64,000 bases of DNA from assembly GCF_022747945.1 (NCBI RefSeq), contig NZ_JALDST010000001.1, forward strand, positions 5,456,001 to 5,520,000, read 5' to 3'. Position numbers and translations under genes: made by a program. Origin of the DNA: Micromonospora sp. R77. Its GTDB lineage: Bacteria; Actinomycetota; Actinomycetes; Mycobacteriales; Micromonosporaceae. The notes beneath the pieces are model-generated. The model had not been told where the DNA came from. It did no database searches and saw only the letters and a program-made list of their open reading frames with translations. Shown here one piece after another: positions 1 to 8,610 of the stretch; position 1 is the stretch's first letter; every line of letters begins with the position of its first letter.

Positions 1-1
1 C

Positions 2-421
2 GCGAGCGTCACCGCCCGCCCGCGCACCGACTACGTGGCCCGACTGGTCGGCCTCAACCTGCACCGCGGCCACGCCGACGGGCACACCGTACGCGTCGGT
101 GACCTGGTCCTCACCGCCGCCGACCGGGTCGACGGGGACGCCTTCGTCGCGTTCCCGCCCGCCGCCGTGGCGCTGCACCCGAGCCGCCCCGACGGCAGCC
201 CCCGCAACACCTGGCCGGTCACCGTGGCCTCGGTGCAACGGCACGGCGACAACCTCCGCGTCCAGCTCGACGGCCCGATCGTCGTCGCCGCCGACATCAC
301 CCCGGCCGCCGCCGCCCACCTGCACCTGACCCCCGGCCAGCCGCTCTGGGCCGCCGTCAAGGCCGCCGAGACCCGCACCTACCCGGCGGCGCCGGTCGAG
401 GTTCTTCCCCGGCGAACGTGA
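2..421 (+). CDS. modC: Molybdate ABC transporter ATP-binding protein, C-terminal part (cut by window start)
   Basis: The reading frame is open from base 2, so the start codon and the ATPase domain lie outside the window. The visible 139 residues begin with ARPRTDYVARLVGLNL, which is typical of the junction between the ABC domain and the C-terminal regulatory part of ModC. A TOBE/Mop-like domain follows, the part that binds molybdate in this family. ModC drives molybdate import with ModB and ModA at the membrane. A molybdenum enzyme gene lies in this window at 25859-27159. The family call rests only on this tail; another TOBE-containing importer ATPase remains possible. Confidence 0.75.
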   Translation, partial: ASVTARPRTDYVARLVGLNLHRGHADGHTVRVGDLVLTAADRVDGDAFVAFPPAAVALHPSRPDGSPRNTWPVTVASVQRHGDNLRVQLDGPIVVAADITPAAAAHLHLTPGQPLWAAVKAAETRTYPAAPVEVLPRRT

Positions 422-518
422 CCTATGCCTCGTGGCGGTGCAGGCGGCGGCGAGAGAGGTTTGATCAGGGGCCGCCAGGTCAAGCACCAAGAGGAGCCAC
501 GACGAGAGGGGAACCGCC

Positions 519-803
519 GTGTCGGAGCAGACATCCGTTCGGTCCAGCCACGACGCCGTCCTGCCGGACGACGTGACCGATCCGCTGCTGTGGCGGGCGG
601 CGTACGACGTGGCCGCCGCGCACCGGCCGGACGAGCGGGGCCGCTGCCCCAGCCTGCTCTGCGCGGGGCAGGGCAGCCCGTGCGAGCCGCTGCGGACCGC
701 CAGCCGGGCGATGCGGCTGGCCAGCGGTGGCGCTGCGGTGTCCCGCCGCTCCGTCGCCCGGGAGACGCCGGCCCCGGCCCAGCGCCGGCGTCGCGCCGCC
801 TGA
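519..803 (+). CDS. Small hypothetical actinobacterial protein with a Cys cluster
   Basis: A 94-residue protein starting at GTG 519, with a purine-rich site (gagaggggaa) just upstream. I do not recognise a named family. It has a short conserved-looking segment, RCPSLLCAGQGSPCEPL (residues about 42-58), with three cysteines that could bind a metal or form disulfides. The rest is Ala/Arg-rich and the tail is strongly basic (QRRRRAA). No signal peptide or membrane segment is visible. It follows modC by about 100 bases and is convergent with the sulfatase gene. Confidence 0.55.
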   Translation: MSEQTSVRSSHDAVLPDDVTDPLLWRAAYDVAAAHRPDERGRCPSLLCAGQGSPCEPLRTASRAMRLASGGAAVSRRSVARETPAPAQRRRRAA

Positions 804-825
804 GCCGCCCGGCGTCGGGGCGGTC

Positions 826-843
826 CGGCCGCGTGTTCGGCCG
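826..843. terminator. Short hairpin between convergent genes
   Basis: CGGCCG, a six-base loop, then CGGCCG. It lies between the stop at 803 and the sulfatase stop at 844 and may end transcription from either side. The stem is only six pairs and there is no T tract, so this is tentative. Confidence 0.3.
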
Positions 844-2643
844 TCAGCGCGACGACGTCGGGCCGAACGCGGTGAGGAAGCGGTCCCGGAAGGTGTCCAT
901 CCGCCACACCGGGGCCTGCGGGCCGGGGCGCAGCCCGTCCTGCCAGCCCCAGTCGGCGATCCGGTCGAACACCGCCGGGTCGTGGGCCACCACGGTGATC
1001 GGCACGTCCCGGCTGGCCCCCTCCCCGGTGACCGCCGCCGCCGGCTGGTGGTCGCCGAGGAAGACCAGCACCAGGTCGTCCCCGCCGTACGTGCGGACGT
1101 AGGAGACCAGGGTGTCGAGGGTGTACTCGATCGAGCGCCGGTAGTCGGCGCGTACCTGGGCGCTGCTGCGCTGCACCACGTCCCGCGCGCCGCCGGTGGT
1201 GGTGGCCGCCCGGTGGAAGATCGACCCGTCGCCGACCGCGTCCCAGTCCACCGGCTCCGGGATCGCCGACCAGGGGGAGTGGCTGGAGACCAGCGGGATC
1301 TCCGCCATCAGCGGCGGATGCGGTTTCGACCGCTCCAACCGCTGGAAGGTGGCCAGGGTGTACTGGTCGGGCATCGGGGCGTAGCTGAACTTCGGCCCCC
1401 GGTAGGCGAGCTTCTCCGCGTCGTAGTAGCGGTCGTAGCCGAAGAACTTCCCCTCCGGCCAGGGCTGGGTGGCGGCGGGCAGCACGCCGACGGTCTGCCA
1501 GCCGGCCCGGTGGAAGGCCCCGCCGAGCGTCATCCGGTCACCGGCGAGCAGGTCCCGGTGGCGTTGGTCGTTGTCGATCCACAGCCCGGAGAGCAGGGTC
1601 GCGTGGGCCAGCCAGCTTCCCCCGCCGTACGTGGGGGAGGTGAGGAAACCGCTGCGGGCGTCGAAGCCGGCGTCCCGCAGCTGCCGGTAGCCGCGGTCCA
1701 GCACCGCGTCGACCTGCGGCGCGAACTCGGGGTCCTCGACGGCGTCCCGGCCGTAGCTCTCCACGAAGGCGACCACCACGTCCTTGCCGCGCAGCCCGGT
1801 CAGCAGCCGGTCGCCCGGGGTGTCCCGGAACGCGTCGGTGGACTGTTCGCCGACGAACGCCCGCCGGTCCCGCAGCCCGTCGCGTACCTGGCCGGCGTGG
1901 CCGGCGACCAGGGCGGTCGCGGTCCGGTCGGCGACCGGGAGACCGGGGGAGACCCGTACGCCGAACACCGCGCAGCCCAGCCAGAGCACGGCCAGTGCGG
2001 CGACCGCGCGGACGGTGACCCGGTGGTGTGCCGCCGCCAGCCGGGTCAGCCGCAGCAGCGCGAGAGCGAGCAGCACGGGCAGCGCGACGACCAGCAGCCC
2101 GACGCCGATCGCGGCGGTGACCGCGCCGCCCGGACCGATCGCGTCGCGCGCGAAGCCGAAGCCGTCGTCGAGCAGTCCCCAGTCGAGGAGCACGTCGAAC
2201 GGCCGGTCCCGGGCCACGAAGAAGCCCATGTCCAGCAGTTTCAGCACGGTCAGCAGCCCCAGCGCGACGCCGAGCAGCACCGCGACCGGCCGGCGGACCC
2301 GGGCGGGCAGGGCCAGCAGCAGACCGGCGGCGACCAGCCCCTCCACCGGGATCCGCAGGAACGCCGGCGGGGTGAGCCGGCCGACCCGGTCGGGCAGCAC
2401 CAGCGCGCCGAGCACCAGCACCGCGGCCAGCACGGTCACCGCACCGGCCCGCACCCGCCGCCCCCGGGGCCGGTCGAACCCACCTGCCGCCCGCTCCTCG
2501 CGGACCACCGACGGTCCGCCGGACGAGGCCCGGTCGTCGGGGGAGGCCGGTTCGGCGGGGGAGGACGGCTCGGTGGGTGGGCGTTGGGCCGGCACGGTCC
2601 CCGCTTTCCTGGTGGGCCGGCGGAAGCGGATGACGGATGACAA
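844..2643 (-). CDS. Membrane-anchored sulfatase / LTA-synthase-like phosphotransferase
   Basis: About 599 residues. A Pro/Ser-rich cytoplasmic head (1-60) is followed by about five membrane helices (roughly 66-84, 96-113, 118-136, 172-197, 211-229), then an extracytoplasmic alkaline-phosphatase-superfamily domain. Visible motifs are FVESYGRD (about 293), TYGGGSWLAHATLLSG (about 338) and LGDHQP (about 527), matching metal and nucleophile regions of sulfatase/LtaS proteins. The start chosen is TTG 2643, because GGAAGGA sits seven bases upstream and no ATG or GTG fits. It follows the CDP-alcohol phosphatidyltransferase gene by 40 bases on the same strand. Known relatives move phospho-alcohols onto envelope polymers or hydrolyse sulfate or phosphate esters; the substrate here is unknown. 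Confidence 0.75.
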   Translation of the reverse strand: MSSVIRFRRPTRKAGTVPAQRPPTEPSSPAEPASPDDRASSGGPSVVREERAAGGFDRPRGRRVRAGAVTVLAAVLVLGALVLPDRVGRLTPPAFLRIPVEGLVAAGLLLALPARVRRPVAVLLGVALGLLTVLKLLDMGFFVARDRPFDVLLDWGLLDDGFGFARDAIGPGGAVTAAIGVGLLVVALPVLLALALLRLTRLAAAHHRVTVRAVAALAVLWLGCAVFGVRVSPGLPVADRTATALVAGHAGQVRDGLRDRRAFVGEQSTDAFRDTPGDRLLTGLRGKDVVVAFVESYGRDAVEDPEFAPQVDAVLDRGYRQLRDAGFDARSGFLTSPTYGGGSWLAHATLLSGLWIDNDQRHRDLLAGDRMTLGGAFHRAGWQTVGVLPAATQPWPEGKFFGYDRYYDAEKLAYRGPKFSYAPMPDQYTLATFQRLERSKPHPPLMAEIPLVSSHSPWSAIPEPVDWDAVGDGSIFHRAATTTGGARDVVQRSSAQVRADYRRSIEYTLDTLVSYVRTYGGDDLVLVFLGDHQPAAAVTGEGASRDVPITVVAHDPAVFDRIADWGWQDGLRPGPQAPVWRMDTFRDRFLTAFGPTSSR

Positions 2644-2683
2644 CTGGTGGTCCTTCCCTGCGGTGCCGGGCGGATAGGTGGGG

Positions 2684-3559
2684 TCAGACCGGCTGGTGGG
2701 CGGCCAGCCGGGGCGTCGACGGCACGAGCCGGACCGGTGGTTCGGCGACGCCGGCCACCGGCCCGCCGGCGACCTCCTCGACCCGGACGACAGCCACCGG
2801 CTCCGCGCGGGCGGCCGGGACCCGTTCGGCGTGCGTGACCGGAGCCCGACCGGCGACACGGGTGCGGGCGGTGGTCGGGCGGTGCCGCCACAGCCAGGCG
2901 ATGTCGTGGCCGAACGACTCGACCAGCAGCGCCAGCGCCCCGCCACCAGCACGGTGGCGGCCACCGGCGGCAGCACCCCGGCGGCGGCGACCGCCAGCGC
3001 GACGCCCTGCGCGGCGGCGACGACCTTGCGCCAGCACCGGGCCGGCAGGGTGCCGCGCAGCCGGGGCAGGAGCGCGCTGGCCGCGACGAAGGCGTACCGC
3101 ATGACGCCGATGGCCAGCACCCAACCGCCCAGCGCCGGGGCCAGGTGGGCGCTGAGCACCAGGATGAGGAAGGCGTCGATCTCCATGTCGAAGCGGGCGC
3201 CGAAGGCGCTGGCGGTGCCGGTGCGCCGGGCCACCTGGCCGTCGACCGCGTCGAGCGCCAGCGCCAGGCGGTGAGCGGCCCCAGGACCCCGACCGGCGCG
3301 GGACCGGAGCCGGCGTCCACCACCAGCGCCAGCACCCGCCGACCAGCAGCGCCCGGGTGAGGGTCACCCGGTCGGCGGGACCGAGCGCCGCCGCGCCGCG
3401 CCGGCGCAGGCCGCGTCGCAGCAGGGCGCCGAGCACCCCGGTGTACGCGAGCGCGGCGAGCCACCCCGCCGCGCCCAGCCCGACGGTGCCGGTGAGCCCG
3501 GCGAGCAGAACGATCTGGACGGCCAGCCCGAGCAGCGGACCCGTTCGCACCCTGAACAC
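2684..3559 (-). pseudogene. CDP-alcohol phosphatidyltransferase, frame broken three times (probable sequence errors)
   Basis: Joining three frames gives a protein of about 292 residues with the full CDP-alcohol phosphotransferase signature, DG-x2-AR-x8-G-x3-D-x3-D, seen as DGQVARRTG followed by FGARFDMEID. N-terminal and C-terminal hydrophobic segments fit the six-helix membrane fold of the family, which joins a CDP-activated lipid or alcohol to an acceptor. One base appears to be missing near each of 3340, 3270 and 2940, all next to CTGGCG-type G/C stretches. Start GTG 3559 has GGAGG nearby. The gene pairs with the downstream sulfatase and is divergent from the dehydrogenase. Codon bias is intact across the breaks, so real decay is unlikely. 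Confidence 0.7.
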
Positions 3560-3651
3560 TCCGCCTCCGTGTCTATGATCGACAACCCTGCCACTCAACA
3601 CGAGAAATACGGCCGTCCGGTTCGGTCCGGATGCGGAAAAGAGGAGAATTC
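3560..3651. promoter_or_regulatory. Divergent promoter region of the pterin/envelope cluster
   Basis: The 92 bases between the phosphatidyltransferase start (minus) and the dehydrogenase start (plus) are much richer in A/T than the flanks. A TATGAT hexamer at 3574-3579 is a good -10 for the plus-strand operon. Both halves of the cluster probably fire from here. Confidence 0.45.
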
Positions 3652-4629
3652 GTGACCAGCGAGGCCCGCGCCTTCTGGCTCCGCGCCCCCGGCGAGGGCG
3701 AGATCCGGCCGGTCCGGCTGCCCGTGCCCGGCCCCGACGAGGTGCTGGTCCGGGCCCGGTTCTCCGGGGTGAGCCGGGGCACCGAGACGCTGGTCTTCAC
3801 CGGCCGGGTCCCCGCCGACCAGTACGCGGCGATGCGCGCCCCGTTCCAGGAGGGCGACTTCCCGGCCCCGGTCAAGTACGGCTACCTCTCCGTCGGCGAG
3901 GTCGAGGCCGGGCCGGCGCAGCTGCGGGGCCGGACCGTGTTCTGCCTGCACCCGCACCAGACCGCGTACGTCGTGCCGGCCGCCGCCGTGCTCCCCGTAC
4001 CCGATGAGGTGCCGGCGGCCCGCGCGGTGCTGGCCGGCACCGTGGAGACCGCGGTGAACGCGCTCTGGGACGCCGCGCCGCTGGTCGGCGACCGGGTGAC
4101 CGTGATCGGCGGCGGCATGGTGGGCTGCTGCGTCGCCGCCCTGCTGGCCCGCTTCCCGGGCGTCCGGGTGCAGCTCGTCGACGCCGACCCGGCCCGCGCC
4201 CGGGTGGCCGCCGCGCTCGGCGTCGACTTCGCCCTGCCGGCGGACGCGACCGGCGACCGCGACCTGGTGGTGCACGCCAGCGCCACCGGCGACGGCCTGC
4301 AACGGGCGCTGGAGCTGCTCCGCCCGGAGGGCACCGTGCTGGAGCTGAGCTGGTACGGCGACCGCCCGGTGACGCTGTCGCTGGGCGGGGCGTTCCACTC
4401 CCGCCGGCTGACCGTACGCAGCAGCCAGGTCGGCACCGTCTCGCCGCGCCGCGCCGACCGCAGCTATGCCGACCGGCTGGCGCTGGCCCTGGAGCTGCTC
4501 GCCGATCCGGCGTTCGACGCCCTGCTCACCGGCCGGTCCCGCTTCGCGGAGCTGCCCGACGTGCTAGACCGGCTGAGCACCGGCCGGCTGCCCGCACTGT
4601 GCCATCTCATCAGCTACGACGAGGAGTGA
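3652..4629 (+). CDS. MDR-family (zinc-type) alcohol dehydrogenase-like protein
   Basis: 325 residues from GTG 3652; GAGGAG lies five bases upstream, preferred over ATG 3631, which has no site. It has a GroES-like N-terminal half (GVSRGTE at about 39-45) and a Rossmann segment VIGGGMVGCC at about 151-160, so it should bind NAD(P). The usual catalytic-zinc Cys/His set of zinc alcohol dehydrogenases is not obvious, although FCLHPH (about 97-102) could bind metal. Its stop is three bases before the PTPS-like gene, so the two are surely co-translated. The substrate is unknown; context suggests a sugar or pterin-derived intermediate. Known relatives oxidise or reduce alcohols; the family call is firm, the reaction is not. 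Confidence 0.75.
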   Translation: MTSEARAFWLRAPGEGEIRPVRLPVPGPDEVLVRARFSGVSRGTETLVFTGRVPADQYAAMRAPFQEGDFPAPVKYGYLSVGEVEAGPAQLRGRTVFCLHPHQTAYVVPAAAVLPVPDEVPAARAVLAGTVETAVNALWDAAPLVGDRVTVIGGGMVGCCVAALLARFPGVRVQLVDADPARARVAAALGVDFALPADATGDRDLVVHASATGDGLQRALELLRPEGTVLELSWYGDRPVTLSLGGAFHSRRLTVRSSQVGTVSPRRADRSYADRLALALELLADPAFDALLTGRSRFAELPDVLDRLSTGRLPALCHLISYDEE

Positions 4630-4632
4630 TCC

Positions 4633-5031
4633 GTGTTCAGCGTGACGGTACGGGACCACATGATGGTCGCCCACAGCTTCACCGGTGAGGTGTTCGGCCC
4701 CGCGCAGCGGCTGCACGGCGCCACCTTCGTCGTCGACGCCACCTTCCGCCGGCCCGACCTGGACGGCGACGGGATCGTCGTCGACATCGGGCTGGCCACC
4801 ACCCAGCTCAAGGAGGTGCTCGGCGAGCTGACCTACCGCAACCTCGACGACGAGCCGGCCTTCGCCGGGGTGAACACCACCACCGAGGTGCTGGCCCGGA
4901 CGGTCGCGGACCGGCTGGCCGACCGGGTGCACGCCGGTGAGCTGGGCGAGGGGGCCCGCGGCCTGGCCGGCATCACGGTGACCCTGCACGAGTCGCACGT
5001 CGCCTGGGCCAGCTACGAGCGGTCGCTGTAG
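4633..5031 (+). CDS. 6-pyruvoyl/6-carboxy-tetrahydropterin synthase homologue with lost catalytic residues
   Basis: 132 residues from GTG 4633, with GAGGAG six bases upstream. The overall fold signature matches the PTPS/QueD family: AHSF near the start, [12 protein letters not shown] and a C-terminal HES. Compared with E. coli QueD from memory, the catalytic Cys position is Ala24, the second zinc His of HGH is Ala30 (HGA), and the catalytic DHH is D72-D73-E74. His14, His28 and Glu120 remain. It therefore probably does not catalyse the standard reaction, but may bind a pterin-like ligand or do different chemistry. It sits three bases after the dehydrogenase and four before the glycosyltransferase, inside one operon. 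Confidence 0.8.
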   Translation: MFSVTVRDHMMVAHSFTGEVFGPAQRLHGATFVVDATFRRPDLDGDGIVVDIGLATTQLKEVLGELTYRNLDDEPAFAGVNTTTEVLARTVADRLADRVHAGELGEGARGLAGITVTLHESHVAWASYERSL

Positions 5032-5034
5032 CGG

Positions 5035-6070
5035 ATGACCGTGCTGCACGTGGTGCTGCCCGGCGACATCGACGACCCGGCCACGCCCAGCGGGGGCAAC
5101 CGCTACGACCGCCGGGTCTGCGACGGGCTGCGGACGGCCGGCTGGGACGTCCGGGAGCACCCCGCGCCCGGCGGCTGGCCGGTGCCCGACCCCGGGAGCG
5201 GGCGGCGCTGGCCGCGCTGCTGGACGCCCTGCCGGACGCCGCGACGGTGCTGCTGGACGGCCTGGTCGCCTCGGCCGTGCCGGAGGTGCTGGTGCCCCGG
5301 GCCGGCCGGCTGCGTCCGGTGGTGCTGGTGCACCTGCCGCTGGAGACCGACGCGGAGGCCCGGGCGCTGGCCGCCGCCGCCGGCGTGGTGACCACCAGCG
5401 AGTGGACCCGTCGCCGCCTGCTGGACCGGTACCCGCTGCCCGCCGACCGGGTCCGGGTGGCCGCCCCGGCACCGACCCCGCGCCGCCGGCGACCGGCTCG
5501 GCGGCCGGCACGGCCCTGCTCTGCGTCGCCGCGCTCACCCCGCACAAGGGGCACGACGTGCTGGCCACCGCCCTGGCGGAGCTGACGGCACTGCCCTGGA
5601 CCTGCGACCTCGTCGGCGCGCTGACCCGGGACCCGGCGTACGTCGACCGGCTCCGCCGGCAGCTCGCCGATGCGGGACTCGCCGGCCGGGTCCGGCTGCG
5701 CGGCCCCCGCACCGGCGCCGCCCTCGACGCCGCGTACGCCAGGGGCGGACCTGCTGGTGCTGCCGTCCCGGGGCGAGACGTACGGCATGGTGGTGACCGA
5801 GGCGCTGGCCGGGGCGTACCGGTGCTCGGCACCGAGGTGGGCGGGCTGCCCGAGGCGCTCGGACACGCGCCGGGCGGCGGACGTCCCGGGCTGCTCGTGC
5901 CGCCCGGCGATCCGGCCGCGCTGGCCGGGGCGCTGCGCCGCTGGCTCACCGAACCCGACCTGCGGGCCCGGCTGCGCGTGGCGGCCCGGGCCCGGCGGGA
6001 CACCCTCGCCGACTGGGCGGTCACCACGACCCGCCTGGCGACCGCACTGAAGGAGGCCACGGCGACATGA
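5035..6070 (+). pseudogene. GT4-type glycosyltransferase, frame broken four times (probable sequence errors)
   Basis: Reading across four single-base shifts (near 5195, 5472, 5752 and 5820) gives about 345 residues of a GT-B glycosyltransferase. Visible parts are an N-terminal LHVVLPGDIDDPATPSGGNR, a central LTPHKGHDVLATAL and the sugar-nucleotide-binding E-x7-E motif within SRGETYGMVVTEALAG. This family transfers a sugar from a nucleotide donor with retention, in the cytoplasm or at the inner membrane face. Start ATG 5035 follows the PTPS-like stop directly, and the stop overlaps the methyltransferase start (ATGA). The intact motifs and unchanged third-base bias argue for assembly indels rather than decay. 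Confidence 0.75.
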
Positions 6071-6875
6071 GCAGCGAACTCCCGCCCGACTTCGCCGACT
6101 GGCTGCGACTGCGCGAGCCGGCCGACGCGGCGGCCGCCCGCGGAGCTGGTCGACCTGGTCCGCCGCCGGCTGCCACCGGCCGGCCCTGGTGGTGCACGAC
6201 CTGGGCAGCGGCACCGGCTCGATGGCCCGCTGGCTGGCCCCCCGGCTGCCCGGCCCGCAGCGCTGGATCCTGCACGACCGGGCCACCGACCTGCTGGACC
6301 GGGCGGTGGCCGACCCACCGTACGACGCCGACGGCGGGGCGGTCGACGTCGCGACCCGGGGCTCGGACATCACCCGGCTTACCGCCGCCGACCTCGCCGA
6401 CGCCGACCTGGTGACCGCGTCGGCGCTGCTGGACATGCTCACCGCCGAGGAGGTCGACCGGGTGGCGGCGGCCTGCGCCGGGCGGCCCACGCTCTTCGTG
6501 CTCACCGTGGTCGGGCGGGTGGCGTTCGACCCCGCCGACCCCCTCGACGACGAGCTGACCGGGGCGTTCAACGACCACCAGCGGCGTACCGTGGCCGGCC
6601 GGAGGCTGCTCGGCCCGGACGCCGTCGACGCGACGATCACCGCCTTCCGCCGGCGCGGGGTGGACGTGACGGTCCGGTCCAGCCCGTGGCGGCTCGGCCC
6701 GGAGCAGGCCGCGCTGACCGCCGAGTGGCTCACCGGGTGGCTCGACGCGGCCTGCGCGCAGCGGCCGGAGCTGGCCGGGCCGGCCGGGGCGTACCGTCGG
6801 CGTCGGCTGGCGGAGGCGGCCCGGGGTGGGCTGCGGGTGGAGCTGGCCCACACCGACCTGCTGGCCGAGGGCTGA
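6067..6875 (+). pseudogene. Class I SAM-dependent methyltransferase, frame broken twice (probable sequence errors)
   Basis: From ATG 6067, two apparent extra bases (near 6140 and 6185) must be removed to give about 268 residues. The corrected protein has a SAM-binding motif I, VVHDLGSGTGSMARWL, then DLVTASALLDMLTAEEV, typical of Rossmann methyltransferases. The second shift lies in a C run of a CCTGG site. The first four bases overlap the glycosyltransferase stop. The acceptor is unknown; within this operon it may methylate a glycosylated pterin or lipid intermediate. Everything after about 6186 is a clean frame. Confidence 0.7.
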
Positions 6876-6933
6876 ACCGGCCGGCGGCGCGGCACGTGAG
6901 ACCAGGTGGACGTACGGCCCGGGGAGGACCACG

Positions 6934-7893
6934 TTGGCACAGGCGACGATCGCCGCACCCGCCGCACCCGCGGCCCGCTCCGGGTGGGCGCTGCTGCGCA
7001 CGCTCGGCGGGTTCGCCGTGCTCGCCGCCCTCGTCTGGTGGGTGGGCACCGGCCCGTTCCTGGCCGGGCTGCGGCTCATCGACGGGCCGGCGCTGGCCGC
7101 CGCGCTCGGCATCGGCCTGGTCACCACCGTCTGCTGCGCGTGGCGCTGGGCGCTGGTGGCCGGCGGTCTCGGGGTCCGGCTGCCGCTGGGCACCGCCGTG
7201 GCGCACTGCTACCGGGCGCTGTTCCTCAACTCGACGCTGCCCGGCGGCGTGCTCGGCGACGTGGACCGGGCGGTGCGGCACGGCCGGGACGCCGGTGACG
7301 TGAGCCGGGGCGTCCGCGCGGTGGTCTGGGAGCGGACCGCCGGTCAGGTCGTCCAGCTCGGCATCGCGCTGGTCGTCCTGGCGGCGCTGCCGTCCCCGGT
7401 CCGGCCCTGGCTGCCGGCGGTGCTGGCGGTGCTGGTGGTGACCGGGGTCGGGCTGGTCCTGCTGGTCCGGGCGGTGCCGACCTCGGGCGCGTCCCGGTGG
7501 GCGCGCGGCGCGCGTACCGCGCTGGCCGACGTGCGGGCCGGGCTGCTGGCCCGGCGCACCTGGGGCGGGGTGCTGGTGGCGTCGGCGGTGGTGGTGGCCG
7601 GGCATCTGGCCACCTTCGTGGTGGCGGCGCGGACCGCCGGCGCGGACGCTCCGCTGCACCGGCTGGTCCCGTTGACCCTGCTGGCCCTGCTGGCGATGGG
7701 TCTGCCGGCCAACGTCGGTGGTTTCGGTCCGCGCGAGGGGGCGGCTGCGTGGGCGTTCGCGGCGGCCGGCCTCACCGCCGCGCAGGGCGTCGCCGCCGCC
7801 ATGGTGTACGGCGCGCTGGTGCTGGTCTCCAGCCTGCCCGGCGCGTTGGTGCTGGTGCTGTGGCGACGGCGTACGGCGCGCGCGGCGGGATGA
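6934..7893 (+). CDS. Lysylphosphatidylglycerol synthase-type flippase-like membrane protein
   Basis: 319 residues, almost wholly hydrophobic, with seven or eight predicted helices and the conserved LNSTLPGGVLGDVDRA and LPANVGGFGPREGA segments of the LPG synthase transmembrane (AglD/UPF0104-like) family. Start TTG 6934 is chosen because GGAGG lies six bases upstream and the upstream residues look non-coding. Relatives translocate or handle lipid-linked compounds; the soluble aminoacyl-transferase half of MprF is absent. It sits about 60 bases after the methyltransferase and suggests that the product of this operon is lipid-linked. Confidence 0.75.
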   Translation: MAQATIAAPAAPAARSGWALLRTLGGFAVLAALVWWVGTGPFLAGLRLIDGPALAAALGIGLVTTVCCAWRWALVAGGLGVRLPLGTAVAHCYRALFLNSTLPGGVLGDVDRAVRHGRDAGDVSRGVRAVVWERTAGQVVQLGIALVVLAALPSPVRPWLPAVLAVLVVTGVGLVLLVRAVPTSGASRWARGARTALADVRAGLLARRTWGGVLVASAVVVAGHLATFVVAARTAGADAPLHRLVPLTLLALLAMGLPANVGGFGPREGAAAWAFAAAGLTAAQGVAAAMVYGALVLVSSLPGALVLVLWRRRTARAAG

Positions 7894-7962
7894 GCGCGCC
7901 TACGGTGGGTCCTGGGGGTGCGTCGCCGGCAGGACCGCCGCGACGCCGGACGGAGGAGAACG

Positions 7963-8610
7963 ATGGACGAAGCGCTGCCGGTGGCGACGATCCGGACCGA
8001 GGTGACGGTCCCGCTGCGGTTCCCCGACGGATACGCCACGACCGCCCGGGTCTTCTCGTTCGACGGTCTCGCCGACGGGCGGGAGCACCTCGCGTTCGGG
8101 CTCGGTGACTGGGCCGGGGTGGTGGCCCGGCAGGCCACCGACGCGCCGCTGGTCCGCCCGCACAGCGAGTGCCTGACCGGGGACGTGTTCGGCAGCCAGC
8201 GCTGCGACTGCGGGCCGCAGCTGCGGGAGGCGGTGGAGCGGATCACCGAGGCCGGCGGTTTCCTGCTCTACCTGCGGCAGGAGGGCCGGGGCATCGGCCT
8301 GTACGCCAAGATCGACGCGTACGCGCTGCAGGACTCCGGGCTGGACACCTACGCGGCCAACCTGGCGCTGGGCCGGGGCGCCGACGAGCGGGACTACACG
8401 GTGGCCGCGCAGATGCTGGCCGCGCTGGGCGTGTCCCGGGTGGCGCTGCTGAGCAACAACCCGGACAAGGCCGCCCAGTTGGGGCGGCTCGGCGTGACGG
8501 TGGTCGACCGGGTGTCCACCGGCGTGCACCTCTCCCCGGCCAACGCCGACTACCTGGCGGCCAAGGCCAGTCGCGGCGACCACGCCCTCGACCTGCCCTT
8601 CGTGCCGTGA
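7963..8610 (+). CDS. ribA: GTP cyclohydrolase II
   Basis: 215 residues from ATG 7963, with GGAGGAG just upstream. It opens the GTP ring to a pyrimidine intermediate, the first step of riboflavin synthesis. The zinc ligands Cys70, Cys81 and Cys83 (HSECLTGD, RCDCG) are present, as are RQEGRGIGL and the active-site Tyr120 in KIDAYALQD. From memory, the Streptomyces coelicolor paralogue SCO6655 has Met at position 120 and stops at the formylated product; here Tyr is kept, so the normal product is expected. No DHBP synthase domain is fused. The stop overlaps the next start (GTGA). The position suggests a specialised copy, so the symbol is by family only. Confidence 0.85.
   Translation: MDEALPVATIRTEVTVPLRFPDGYATTARVFSFDGLADGREHLAFGLGDWAGVVARQATDAPLVRPHSECLTGDVFGSQRCDCGPQLREAVERITEAGGFLLYLRQEGRGIGLYAKIDAYALQDSGLDTYAANLALGRGADERDYTVAAQMLAALGVSRVALLSNNPDKAAQLGRLGVTVVDRVSTGVHLSPANADYLAAKASRGDHALDLPFVP

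Noticed and set aside
727..2640. Long open frame on the plus strand opposite the sulfatase
   Set aside because: Protein is low-complexity and Arg/Gly/Pro-rich, without motifs. The minus strand has clear sulfatase motifs and the expected third-base bias. Such shadows are normal in very GC-rich DNA.
2684..6190. Programmed ribosomal frameshifting in the cluster
   Set aside because: Breaks are many, of both directions, lack a common slippery site and occur in unrelated genes; indel errors explain them better.
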